Of a DNA stretch of 64,000 nt, positions 30,741-41,600 are shown piece by piece. Numbering within the stretch: the first letter of the stretch is position 1; each line of letters opens with the position of its first letter. The DNA lies in NCBI GenBank assembly GCA_034509735.1, contig JACGWO010000005.1:22748383-22812382 (forward strand). Reading direction: 5' to 3'. The notes beneath the pieces are model-generated. The model worked only from the letters and a program-made list of their open reading frames with translations, was not told the DNA's origin and did no database searches. A program made the translations under genes and the position numbers. Origin of the DNA: Sesamum alatum. Lineage: Eukaryota; Streptophyta; Magnoliopsida; Lamiales; Pedaliaceae.

Positions 30741-32969
30741 TGAAGGACAAGCGGATCCGTCCGGGAGCGCGAGCGGAAGCGAGAAAAGCGAGATAAGTGC
30801 GTAAATTTAAATCAAATTCAAAATACGCGAATCCCAAGGGGTGTACCCTTGGGTGCTCAACCGGGCGTTCGATGTAGGATGTGTAAATATTAAAACATAT
30901 ATTTAAACACATAGGGCATAGATATACAAATGAAATCAATCAAAGCGTAATAAACCGTTACCTTTGATTGTTTAGCGTATGCTCCCGGCTACTAGTGTTG
31001 TTCCTTCTCCGGAATGCTCACGAAATCCAAACGTATGGATTCTCCAAAGGTGATCCACACTACACCGGAAGAAACACACGTTCTTCTTGCTAGAAAAGAA
31101 CGGGTTTAGGAAGGAATCGGTTTTAGAGAAGAACACTATGAATTAGTGTTCTCTTAAACTTACTTTGTTCTTCTTCTTGATTCAAAATCAAGTGAAGAAC
31201 ACAAGTGTAAGAGAGGGAGGGAGCACGAAATTTTGAGAGAGAGGAGAGCATTTTTGTCTTCTCTTTTTCCTAGAAAAAGATGAATAATGAATCACTTATG
31301 CTAGGTGTTGTATATTCTAATATATATACATAATTAATGTGATTATTGGAATGTGTTTAGGTTCATCCAAGGATGTCTAGATTCATTCCAATCAATCACC
31401 ATCAATTCTTCAATCAAGCCTACCAAAATTTATGGTATGATCAAATCATACCAAAAGGGAAGAGCTTGATTGGAGTTGATTTGTCTCTTTCCAAAAGAGA
31501 TAAGTCAACATACCACCTAGCATGAAACATGGCTGATTTTGCTTCCTCCAAGGGAGCGTGTCGGCCATGTTTAATTAAGGAAAGAAGTCCAACTTCTTCC
31601 CATTCCAAATAAGGAATTGTTTCTCCTCTCGGGTATAATTTAACGGACCGGGTTTTATCGTAATCCAATTACGACGAACCTAATATTAAATCCAATTTAA
31701 TGTCCATTTAAATTATTCCCGTTGATCTTTTAATCCAATTAAAAGATCCAACGTCTCAACATCTCAACTTTCCATATTTAATCGAAAATCCAATTTATCG
31801 ATTAAATGAAAGCCCGATACAATATCGGCCCGTCCATCCAATGGACTTTCCCTTAAGTAATCCAATTACTTATTTTATCCTTCGAGATTGACTCCAAGTC
31901 GATCTCTCAACCTCCTCGGTGATTTGTGTGTGACCCTTTAGGTTCACCCTCAGCTAGACTTGGGCCCGTGTCCCACAAGGGCCCGTTACCATGGGTGGCC
32001 GTCTAGCAACGGTCCATGGCACTAGAGACTAGGTGAATTGGCGTGAACATTTAGGCGCCGATTCCGTACGGGTACGATCCTTCCGTCTACCGTCTCCCGG
32101 CCTTAGTCTAGGGTATGGAATTGAGCGTCGGTTCCCATCCTTGACTAGGCATCTATGCTTAATACTCGAGATCACGTATGCTTCATTGCGTCGACACAGG
32201 AAACCATTCCCTGTTCGACCAACCACTGTGGCCACAGCTTCAAACAGCATGAACGTGTCTCCGAGTGCATAGGAGATACCTCTGTCACATACTGACAGGG
32301 GACGGATCCTCTTCTTGGAATCCACCGTCCTCGCTACACATTCTGACTACACTGGACAAGGCTTATGATAATCATCTTACAAAATGATTACCTCTCGCCA
32401 GATCCAAGATACAGCCGTCCTGTGCACGCGACTGCCATGATCCCTCAAGTCTGAGGATTACTCCCGTACTATCAGAACCGGGGAAAACCAATCATACCGA
32501 CCAAGCCTCCAAGGCTTCCATATGATGATCCCCGCGAGTCAGTCCAGTCGGCTCGACCCCAGTCGACCAACCCATCAAGATCGTGTAGGCGTCCCACGTC
32601 TGTCGCCAATGAAACACGGCACTCATCCAATGAACACGACTCTTGACGCAAGTCTCAATAGGACTCTCGATGCCCTGTCTCGAGGTCCTCGACTTGGAAC
32701 GTTTCAGACCCAACTCTTAATCAGTTGGTTTCATGACCACCATCCAATGCGTGGCCCAACTGCACGAGTTGTTATCCATGGTCTGTGGGCTTTGTTGCGA
32801 TATAAGTTAAACACCATTTTAACAAATGTAAGATGAGCGCAACAAAGAAGGTACCATTGGTGACGAATACTCATCTTATTCATCACATAATAATATTACA
32901 TTCACATCAAGTTGTCGGATAGGTTACAAATTGCCAAACCTATTGGCTTTCTGGTCACCTATTCCAACA
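30741..32969 (-). mobile_element. Solo type-B LTR inserted in the X 3' LTR
   Basis: 2229 bases from tgaaggacaagcggatccg to cacctattccaaca, flanked by ctatg (30736-30740 and 32970-32974). In the minus direction it starts TGTTGGAATAGGTGACC and ends CCGCTTGTCCTTCA. No PBS or coding sequence is inside, hence solo. It is one of the most complete type-B LTRs here and a good reference for the broken copies at 2434-4199 and 38214-39322. Confidence 0.92.
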
Positions 32970-33662
32970 CTATGGCTAATATTGGTTTGACAAAAAAGAA
33001 GCTAGTGTTGACTAGTCAAATCCTAGTTGTGGAAGAGTCTTCAAAGTGTGGGAGATTGAAGAGGAAAAGGATTCCTCTTCTATAAATACTCCTTCGCACA
33101 CACATTGAAGGAGAATGATGAATCTTGAAACACACACACACACTTGTGTACTCCTCTCCCTCCTCTCGGCCGCGCCTTTCTCTCCATGAAAAATAGTTTT
33201 CTTGTTCTTTTGTTCTTCAACAATTGAACATAGGAGGATTGATCTCGTTAAACTAATAACGTTTCATCGATCCATCCTCTCCTAAAATAATACTTGTTTC
33301 TTTCGCTAGCACGAAGTTCAAGATACATGGGCGGATTAGAGGGTCTCACATACCAGATCTTGGAGCAAATCGAGGAACAACGCGAGTACCGGTTAGAAGG
33401 GAAAAACGACGAATCGGTAGGTTTCCGTTTATGTTTTTTTTGTCCTCTTTGTTTTAGAATCCTATGGCTTCCATGATTGCTATGTATGCCTTTAATTATT
33501 CATGAGATACACCAAACACCCGGGACTTTCAAGGGCAAACCCTTTGAACGAGTTTATTTTAATATATATTATGCATGTTTAAATTTTCGTAATTTAAATT
33601 ATACCGCGCTTCCGCATTCACGCTACTCCCGGGATGATCCACACGCCTACCCAAGGCTTTCA
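32970..33662 (+). repeat. Element X 3' LTR, last part
   Basis: The LTR resumes after the duplicated ctatg and ends ccacacgcctacccaaggctttca at 33662. It contains TTGAC cores near 32989-33025, a TATA-like tataaata near 33091, and a CA run near 33132. Minus-strand pol follows immediately. Confidence 0.82.
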
Positions 33663-34829
33663 AACGCTTCTTTGACAGCTTCTGAAGCTGCTATGTATTC
33701 GCCCTCAGTGGTGGAATTAGTCGTGGTTGCTTGCTTGGAACTTTTCCATGCCACCACACCATCATTGAGCCTGAATACATAACCTAACTAAGACTTAGCA
33801 TCAACGTCATCTGCCTGGAAGCTAGCGTCGCTAAAGCCTTTTAGGATTAACTCTCCATTGCCATAGACCAAGAACATTTCCTTAGTCCTCCTCAAGTACT
33901 TATGGATGTTCTTGACCGCATTCAAATGTGCCTCGCGTGCACAGGACTGATATATGCTCGTTACACTTAAGGCGTAAGCGATGTCACGTCTTGTGTAGTG
34001 GAGGGCATATTGGATGCTGCCTACAGCAGGAGCATAGGGGGTGCAATTCATCGTTTCAAGTTCCTCATCTGTCTCAGGAGACTATTTCTTGGACAACTTG
34101 ATCCCATGCCTCCTGGGAAGGAAACCTCGTTTGGAGCTATCCATGTGAAACCTTTTTAGGATTTTATCCATACACGAGTTTTGGGTCAGTCCTAACATTC
34201 TCTTAGCTCTGTCCCTGACGAACTGGATGCCTAGAATGTAGGAGGCTTCACCCAAATCCTTCATGGAAAATTGAGTGGATAACCATGCTTTTGTGTTACT
34301 TAACATTCTAACATCATTACCTATGAGTATAATGTCGTTCATATAAAGCACTAGGAACACTACGGAGCTCCCACTGACTTTCTTATATACAGAAGGGTTG
34401 GATTCGTTCTTGATGAAATCATAACCTCGTATGACTTCATCAAAGCGAATGTCCAAACTACGGGACGCTTGTTTGAGGCCATAGATGGACTTCTAGAGAC
34501 GGAAGACCTTCTGCTCCTCTCCGATAACCGTGAATCCTTCCGGCTAATCCATGTAGATCTCTTCCTCAACGAAGCCATTGAGAAATTCCGTTTTCACGTC
34601 CATCTAGCATATTTCATAGTCATACCATGCTGCTATGGCAAACAGGATTTGAATGGACTTAGCCATGGTTACCGGCGAATAGGTATCTTTAAAGTTGACC
34701 CCGGATCGTTGAGTGTACCCTTTTGCCACTAGCCTAGCTTCGAAGGTCGTTACTTCTCCATCAACGCCAAGTTTACTCTTATAGACCCATTTACACCCGA
34801 CTGGTTTAACGCCTTTGGGTGGGTCTATA
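33663..34829 (-). pseudogene. Element Z pol remnant: RT and RNase H part
   Basis: In coding order from 34829: the RT start (VKPVGCKW-like, broken), MAKSI and KTEFLNGFVEEEIYMD blocks, SIYGLKQASRSLDIRFDEV, the RT catalytic site decayed to LVLYMNDI where others have LVLYVDDI, then KDLGEASYILGIQFVRD and a partial RNase H (GFSDASFQADD, up to [10 protein letters not shown]). Stops and shifts occur at about 34494, 34450 and 34083. It is cut at 33663 by the X 3' LTR and at 34829 by an LTR start fragment. Confidence 0.83.
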
Positions 34830-34908
34830 TGTTAGAATAGGTGACCATGTAGCCAATCTTGGTAGACAAAATATAACCTATGTCTGAACAATTTCGAAGT
34901 TTTTTGAC
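34830..34908 (+). repeat. First ~79 bases of a type-A LTR
   Basis: TGTTAGAATAGGTGACCATG and the following bases match the start of the X-type LTR (tgtctgaacaatttcga). It then breaks at ttttttgacaaa into the leader of Z. The bases before it, ctata, may be a target-site copy. A large deletion must have removed the rest of the insertion together with gag and integrase of Z. Confidence 0.72.
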
Positions 34909-36539
34909 AAAGTGTACTCTTCGTTCATTACAAAGTGCAGCTTCTTTTAAGCACGATAGTCGTGCCACGACTCGTGAGACTACGCTATCGATTGAAACTA
35001 GCTTCCTCACTTAGGCTATGGATGGAAGGCTTGGACGAACTCCTAGAGTCCTAGTCCATTTATCAAGGGTCTAATATTCAACTTGGTCCAACCGTGAGAG
35101 TTTGATGACCGAGATCTCATACATACATACATTCATCCATAATGCATTATAAAGATTTGCATGCCATAGCAATAATACGATAAATAAACCATTCATTCAC
35201 CATAAAAGGCACATGAAAAATTAAAAGCCTAGCACGCCCCTGTTAGATGATCACAATCCCCATTCTATGCAACCCACTGAGCCCGCAGAGATCTATGTTC
35301 AATCTAAGGTTGGTCCTACACAATTACATTTAATAGTAACAACCCATCAACACACTGATGGGCCTTCCCTCCTTCTCCATCGGGCCTCTATAGAACTCCT
35401 TGGATTCTCCTTGGGTTCTCCTTTCTGGGCCATCCTTCATCTCCACCATGGAAATAAAAATAAAATACTACCTCACCACTATACTACTCTCATTACAAAT
35501 TTAAAAAGAAACCCCAACGATAACCCGGGGACAGTACAATTGAAGGGAGATAGAAAGTCTTATTATTCCAAGGCAACCAGAAAAGAGGAGGAGAAAATAA
35601 AAGAGGCACACAGGCCCAACATAAAATTAAACCATACATTCAGTCTAGGGTTTGAGATCATCCGTTCCCAATCAATGCACATCATTCATGATATCCAATC
35701 AAATAATTCATGGACATAAGCTATGATATCCAATCATATAATTCATAAAAGAATTAAGAGAACAAGCTATATATGTAAACTTGGTGTAACATTGGTAATC
35801 CTTTTCTTATTACGAAAACCTTTCCTCATTATTCAAAAATAGTAAAATTTTGAGGTTCCAAACTAAACAAAATAAAATATTTTTCCAAATAATGTCTTCG
35901 TGAAAACATGCAAAATAAATAAAATAATTTTCAGAAAATATTCCAAAAATTAAAGAAGCAAGAAAACCACCGGAACAATCAAGGGCCACCGCTGCCGGCA
36001 GCGGCCTGCTAGGGCAGGTGGGCTGGAAGGCCCTCTTGCAGCATGCACGCACAGGGCGTTCCAGGCCGGGCGCACGCGCGCAGGCCCCTGTCTACATGCG
36101 CCCGGCCTGGCTGCGCCCCTGCCTGCCTGCGCGCGCTGGCCGAGCACAGCCGCCCCTACCTGTGAGCGATGCCCTACCGCGCAGCCCCTGAGCGCGCGTA
36201 CGTGCATCAGGTGCGCGTGCAGGCTCCGTTTCCTGGCTGGCCGCGCGTCTGCCAAGCGCACGCGCCTGGCTGCGCAGCCGACAGCGCCTACAGCTGCCTG
36301 TGCGCACGGTCAGCCGTTGGCTGCCACGTATGCCGTTTTCTTGTTCCATTTTATTATTTATGCACCGTTTTCCAAGTAACCAAGAAATACCAAGAACCCC
36401 AAGAACTCATGTATTATCAATGCGATAAACGACATGGAAACAGCATGCTTGAAAACATAAATCAAGAAACACGTAAATCATGCTTTTACACGTTTTCATG
36501 CTTTAACGCACATAAAACCCTAGGCCTATACACCGAACC
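34909..36539 (-). other. Element Z leader
   Basis: Collinear with the N1 leader on the same strand: one palindrome cacgactcgtg (34967-34977) with an adjacent gcacgatagtcgtgc stem (34952-34966), a decayed ccactg...cag hairpin near 35275, the ccccaacg...cccgggg tract near 35512, and a GC-rich block. The gag end and the second palindrome have been deleted. Confidence 0.75.
35985..36330 (-). repeat. GC-rich block in Z leader
   Basis: GC-rich, with gcgcgcgctgg and cctgcctgc words. Shorter and with fewer long CG runs than in N1. The Arg-rich frames in it reflect composition. Confidence 0.68.
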
Positions 36540-36553
36540 GGGCTCTGATACCA
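36540..36553 (-). promoter_or_regulatory. Element Z primer-binding site
   Basis: Reverse complement TGGTATCAGAGCCC, one base inside the LTR that starts at 36555. Confidence 0.85.
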
Positions 36554-36554
36554 C

Positions 36555-37485
36555 TGAATGCCTAGAGAAGGCGTGTGGATCGTCCCGGGAGGAGAGCGAA
36601 TGCGGAAGCACGATATAAAAAGGAATTTACAAAATTTAAAACATGGTTAAACAAGAATTAAAACTACATATTCAAGGGGTGTTCCCTTGAACCTCTCGGA
36701 CATTCGGTGTATCTCATGACTAAAATAAAGAACACACAAATCATGGAGGCCATAGGGTTGTAGAAATCGAAAAATAGCAAAACGTAGCAACCTACCCGAT
36801 TGTTGTTTTGTCTTCAAACCGCTACTTGCGTTGTTTCCCTTTTTGCACCAAGATCTCGAATTTGAGACCCTCTAAATCGTACACGCAATCCGCCCACATA
36901 TCTTGATCCTCGTGCTAGCAAAAAATCAAGTGTATATAATTTAGAGAGGATGGATCGACCAAACATTATGAATTAACGTGATCAATTCTCCTTAGATTCA
37001 ATGTATGAAACAAAGAATCCAAAATTGTTCTTGGGAAAGGGGGAGTGGCCGAGCAAGAGGGAAAGAGGCGTGAGATGTGTGTGTGTGTGTGTGTGTGTTT
37101 CTTGAATTTTCATCCTCCTTCTAAAGTGAAACCCTAGGAGTATTTATAGAGGAGGAATCCTATTCCTCTTCAAACTCCAACTTTAGAATTTTAATTTGAC
37201 TACGATTTTGACCTAGTCAAAATCCTAGTCAAACAAAGTTTTAGATTGGTCAAACCAATCCTAGCCATTCATCTCTCCTCTTTAATCACAACCATCCATT
37301 AATTTTTATGAAATATTAAAATCCTATTAAATAATCCATGGGGCTATAAATAAATAAAATAATTTATTTAAACCCATATAATTTATTCCAATAAATCCAA
37401 TTTATTTATTTAGTGAATTCCTTTTAATCTAATTAAAGGAATCAACATCCCAAGAAAAAGAGAACCGATTAAATTCAATTGAATC
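36555..37485 (-). repeat. Element Z 5' LTR, 3' part
   Basis: Plus-strand start tgaatgcctagagaagg. It includes the CG-rich tail block, a TG run (37077-37098), a TATA-like tttataga near 37144, W-box cores at 37196-37255 and AT-rich tracts, then breaks at gaatcgtccc, where it restarts from near its own beginning (see 37486). Confidence 0.8.
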
Positions 37486-37896
37486 GTCCCGGGAGGAGTG
37501 CGAATGCGGAAGCACGATATAAAAAGGAATTTACAAAATTTAAAACATCCTTAAACATGAATTAAAACTACACATTCAAGGGGTGTTCCCTTGAACCTTC
37601 CGGACATTCGGTGTATGTCATGACTAAAATAAAGAACATACAAATCATGGAGGCCATAGGGTTGTAGAAATCGAAAAATAGCAAAACGTAGTAACCTACC
37701 CGGTTGTCGTTTTGTCTTCAAACTGCTACTTGTGTTGTTCCCCGTTTTGCACCAAGATCTCGAATTTGAGACCCTCTAAATCGTACACGCAATCCACCCA
37801 CATATCTTGATCCTCGTGCTAGCAAAAAATCAAGTGTATATAATTTAGAGAGGATGGATCGACCAAACGTTATGAATTAACGTGATCAATTGTCCT
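37486..37896 (-). repeat. Second copy of the Z LTR end (partial tandem duplication)
   Basis: About 410 bases repeat 36579-36990 with only scattered differences, beginning at cgtcccgggaggag. The join uses the word atcgtccc, which occurs both near the LTR end and in its middle in related LTRs. The copy ends at gatcaattgtcctt against a type-B LTR end. Confidence 0.78.
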
Positions 37897-37925
37897 TGTT
37901 CTCGGGCGGATCTGCTTGTTCTTCA
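37897..37925 (+). repeat. Remnant of a type-B LTR 3' end
   Basis: tgttctcgggcggatctgct and gttcttca match the type-B end (tgctcccggacggatccgct, gtccttca) with a few changes. Only about 29 bases remain. Confidence 0.6.
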
Positions 37926-38213
37926 CTCTGACACGAGGGAATGATGGGAGTATAAGCCCCACTCTGGAACAAACCATTGACGTCGAGAGGAGGAGCTGCT
38001 GGGTTGCCCCTAAGCCAGTGGACAATTAGAGGGGGACAATGGAGGAAGAACCCCCCTTAGCCCTCTTGGAGGAACCCTTAGAAGTTGAGGACGCCCGCTT
38101 TCCCTAGGACTCACTGGAGCTAGGCATCCCCCCAGAGGTCCGAGTGATGGGGGTCATCTGCCTTCCCCCAGGACTGCCCTGAAGGCCGCCTCGCAGATAT
38201 TTGCTGATCATGA
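37926..38213. other. Unclassified 288-base stretch between type-B LTR pieces
   Basis: Not LTR and not copia coding. The minus strand reads MISKYLRGGLQGSPGGRQMT, a stop at about 38109, then a Ser/Lys-rich run (KRASSTSKGSSKRAKGGSSS), which resembles the low-complexity part of a retroelement or transposon protein. I cannot name it. It is the only fairly GC-rich non-leader DNA here. It may be the sequence originally flanking the type-B insertion. Confidence 0.45.
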
Positions 38214-39322
38214 TGTTAGAATAGGTGACCGGAAAGCCAATAGGTTTGGCAATTTGTAACCTACTATACAACTCGATGTAAATGTAATATTATTATGTGA
38301 TGAATAAAATGAGTATTCGTCACTTCTGGTGCTTATTTTGTTGCGCTCATTTCACATTTGTTAAAACGGTATTTAACTTATATCGCAACAAAGCCCACAG
38401 ACCATGGATAACAACTCGTGCAGTTGGGCCACGCATTGGATGGTGGTCATGAAACCAACTGATTAAGAGTTGGGTCTAAAACGTTCCAAGTCGAGGACCT
38501 CGAGACAGGGCATCGAATGTTCTATTAAGACTTGCGTCAAAAGTCATGTTCATTGGATGAGTGTCGTGTTTAATCGGCGACAGGCGTGGGACGCCTACAC
38601 GATCTTGATGGGTTGGTCGACTGGGGTCGAGCCGACTGGACTGACTCGCGAGGATCATCATATGGAAGCCTTGGAGGCTTGATCGGTATGATTGGTTTTC
38701 CCCGATTCCGATAGTACGGGAGTAATCCTCAGACTTGAGGGATCATGGCAGTCGCGTGCACATGACGAAAATATTTTGGATCTGGCGAGAGGTGATCATT
38801 CTGTAAGATGATTATCATAAGCCTTGCCCAGTGCAGTCGGAATATGTAGTGAGGACGGTGGATTTCAAGAAGAGGATCCGTCCCCTGTCAGTATGTGATA
38901 GAGGTATCTCCTATGCACTCGGAGACACGTTCATGCTGTTTGAAGCTGTGGCCACAGTGGTTGGTCGAACAGGGAATGGTTTCCTGTGTCGATGCAATAA
39001 AGCATACGTGGTCTCGAGTATTAAGCATAGATGCCTAGTCAAGGATGGGAACCGACGCCCAATTCCATACCGTAGACTAAGGCCGGGAGACGGTAGACGG
39101 AAGGATCGTACCCATACAGAATCGGCACCTAAATGTTCTTGCTAATTCACCTAGTCTCTAGTCCCATGGACCAAATCACAGAGGAGGTTGAGAAATCACC
39201 GAGGAGGGTGAGAAATCACCGACAAGTCTAGCTGAGGGTGAACCTAAAGGGTCATACACAAATCACCGAGGAGGTTGAGAAATTGACTTGGAGTCAATCT
39301 CGAAGGATAAATAAGTAATTGG
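38214..39322 (+). repeat. Type-B LTR, 5' part, truncated
   Basis: Starts TGTTAGAATAGGTGACCGG and matches the first ~1.1 kb of the solo LTR 30741-32969 (inverted). At 39170-39260 the aaatcaccgaggaggttgag motif is repeated about three times, replacing the usual gttgctagatgg block. It stops at aagtaattgga (39322) without the 3' half. Confidence 0.78.
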
Positions 39323-39413
39323 ATTCCATTCAATTCATTCCGTAAGATACTATTCGTCAATTTTAGACTATTTTTCACCAATATGAGGAATAAAATAAAT
39401 GGTAAAGAGATTA
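39323..39413. other. Short unclassified AT-rich stretch before the CACTA end
   Basis: About 90 bases with no match to the LTRs. Its last three bases, tta (39411-39413), would be one copy of a 3-bp CACTA target duplication. Confidence 0.4.
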
Positions 39414-39429
39414 CACTACAAAAAAAAGG

Positions 39430-39900
39430 TTTTGTTGAGACTGATTTTGGAACGGAGGTTGGGACGATATGTCGTCCCATTTCAATGTTGGAATAGAATT
39501 TGGGACGACGTTGGGACGATATAATATCGGTCTCAAAAAGCCCTGTTCCAAAATATTTAGGACGATTTTGGGACAGATTTTCGCAACTATCCAAACATTT
39601 GGAACGACATTTGGGACAACCTCACAAGCCCTCCCAAAATATGTCCAAAGGACGGATAATTGAAATAACAGTTTGGGACGGTATGACGGATAGTGTGGGA
39701 TGGATTGTCGTTCCAATTCCATCCCTAATTTTAAATCGGCTATGTTGATACTAGAACGATTATTGGGATGATGTTTGGAACACGTTTTTATTTTTATTTG
39801 GGATAACCTTACGGACGGTTTGGGACGAAATTTTTAAATCGGACGCATTATTTTTGGAACAATCGTTTGGACAGTGTTTGTGACATGACCTTTTCTTTTT
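39430..39900. repeat. CACTA subterminal repeats
   Basis: Short words such as ttgggacga, gggacgat, gggacggt and ggaacgat occur more than a dozen times in both orientations (with cgtccca and cgttcca). En/Spm elements carry such subterminal motifs as transposase-binding sites. Binding here is inferred. Confidence 0.6.
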
Positions 39901-40031
39901 TATATGGGATAAAATGTCACTCCAAATTCTGTCCCTAATTTTAATTAATTTTTAAAATAATTCGATTGCATTTTCTTCTATATTTTTTTTGTTAATATTG
40001 TATTAAATTTTTAATTGAAGATAACATTTCT

Positions 40032-40168
40032 CATACGAAAGAAATTCAAATTAGCCATCAAATATTGTATTGTTTACATCCGAATTTCAATAGGAAAACA
40101 CATACGAAAGAAATTCAAATTAGCCAAAATATATTGTATTATTTACATCGAATGTCAGAAGAAAAACA
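40032..40168. repeat. 69-bp tandem duplication in the CACTA element
   Basis: Two units, each starting catacgaaagaaattcaaat, at 40032-40100 and 40101-40168. Both include the attgtatt and tttacatc words. They differ by a few bases and lie just beyond the transposase stop codon. Confidence 0.75.
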
Positions 40169-40177
40169 TAAAATATC

Positions 40178-41577
40178 CTAGTCTAATGGCTGGGGCGGAT
40201 GCTGGTCGATGGGCTCATACTCTGTCGACTGCTGCGTAGACTCCTCGGCTGGGACATCAACAACCGAGGATCGAGGTGGAATTGTAGGTGGATGGTTGGG
40301 GAGCAACATCGAGATCCCCATCTTGTCGAAGAGCACACCCAACATGAGCTTAATTTCCTGAAGTTCTATTGAGATAGGAGGTTCTAGCAGTGAGGCAGCA
40401 GTGGATGTCGATGCTGTGTGGTCTGTGGTCCATGGGCGAGCAGCGTCTGATATGAATGCCTCGGACCCCATGCCAAAAACTCGGCCCCGTTTCCTCCCCC
40501 AGCCGCCTAAGCCCAAAGTTGTTCCTCCTCTAGTGTTGTGATAACAGTAGTTGATGAGGCACCCTCCTCTGGTGGCGTCAGCTGTGAGGTACGCTCCTCG
40601 AGCATCTTCTGATATGTCTCCTGAAAATAAGTAAGATATGACGCGTTAGTAAATAATTAATATTATTTTAAGAAAAAAAATTATAACTTACCGCCACTTC
40701 CTCTACCCGCGAGCCACTCCAACTATCATGCGCTTTCTTTTTGTAGTAGTCAGCAAACACCTCCATACGCTGAGGTGCACAGCCAAGCCAAATCTCCTGC
40801 ACAAATATTTTAAAATGTTAGACATTGTAGAAAAAATATTATTGAAAATAATTAAACTTATTCAAAATCAAATTTACTTACTAGTTTTCTCTTGTGCTCG
40901 CCCATTGAGGAGGACCCTCCACGGTAGATCGTGTTGGCCGCTGGGTTAGCCAGTCGGTTAACCTTGTTCTAGGCCAATTTCTTCTTGAATTAATCTGATG
41001 CCCAGTACACCAGAAGGCCAACCCAAACATCATCCAACAACCATTCGGGCTGCTTATTTGCTTTCCTAGCTTCATTGAATTTTTTACTAATTCATTTGCC
41101 GGCGTACGAGTTAAAGAAAGATCTCACCGTTTCATCCGGGCAGTCCCACCTATATATCCGCTGCAAGACAAGAAACATATAGAATAATTAGTAAGAAATG
41201 TATAAATAAAATATAATTTTGGATATAATTACTAAGAAAGTTGAGTACTATATACTTCAAGCTCATCAAACAAAAAGTTCTTTTCGGATTTCGGGATTTC
41301 TCTGTGTGAGGGCCATGGGTGCTTGTAGGGACCCCAAACCACATCACCGATGCATGAGTGAAAGGTCCGTTTATGCCTATTATTGTTTGTGTTTATCTGT
41401 ATCAGTAATGCAATATATCAATTTATGTTATATGTTTTAAAAAATAAGGAAATGAAACCCACTTACGGTACATCATTGCCTCTGATGAACCTACGAGAAT
41501 GTGGAGGTGCGGCAGGTGGAGGCGCGGCAGGGGATACATATATGTTAGTGTCAGTGAGGCCCTAATTCAAAGGTAAG
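40178..41577 (-). pseudogene. En/Spm-type plant transposase gene (Transposase_24-like), decayed, multi-exon
   Basis: Exons read on the minus strand with GT-AG borders: about 41577-41467 (Pro/Ala-rich, RRFIRGNDV), 41396-41256 (47 codons, VWGPYKHPWPSH), 41160-40882 (93 codons, YRWDCPDETVRSFF, then TIYRGGSSMGEHKRKL), 40796-40692 (35 codons, EIWLGCAPQRMEVF) and 40620-40178 (GRKRGRVFGMGSEAF, ending at a TAG stop). The GGSS.EHKRKL and GRVFGMGS motifs are typical of the plant Ptta/En/Spm protein family. Damage: stops inside the 93-codon exon (AGK*, ASD*, LA*), a frameshift near 40530 in the last exon, and a poor phase fit of the first exon. The catalytic TNP2-type gene is not seen. Confidence 0.75.
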
Positions 41578-41600
41578 GTTACTATTCTAAAACTCTTACT

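Larger units (their letters stand above)
5174..33662 (+). mobile_element. Composite plus-strand copia element X with nested insertions
   Basis: The outer LTRs are 5174-17360 (split by N1) and 29480-33662 (split by a solo LTR). They pair by shared variants, such as ccccgtatattcac, gctgaaggtgaaa and the end ccacacgcctacccaaggctttca. The inner LTR at 23507-26054 lacks these. Between the outer LTRs lie a PBS, a long leader, one decayed gag-pol, the inner LTR, a second RT-RNase H segment and a polypurine tract. The inner LTR is followed by ctata and then X-type RT. I infer that a second element (Y) inserted into the RT of X, and that homologous exchange between the two gag-pol regions then removed the Y 5' LTR. 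The 5' LTR has lost its first ~9 bases and no flanking duplication is visible. Confidence 0.65.
39414..41600 (-). mobile_element. CACTA (En/Spm) transposon, one end plus dead transposase gene
   Basis: The plus strand starts cactacaaaaaaaaggtttt, the typical CACTA terminus. A subterminal region follows in which tgggacga-like words recur (39450-39880), then exons of a transposase-associated protein reading toward this end. No matching opposite terminus (ending tgtagtg) is visible before 42310, so the right limit is a guess set by the last recognisable exon. The far end may lie beyond later insertions or be lost. Confidence 0.72.

Noticed and set aside
32492..32713. Recurring frame in type-B LTRs (also 38470-38682), containing MGLKRSKSRTSRQG.
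   Set aside because: Same reason: part of LTR DNA, with no domain and no consistent start in relation to a promoter.
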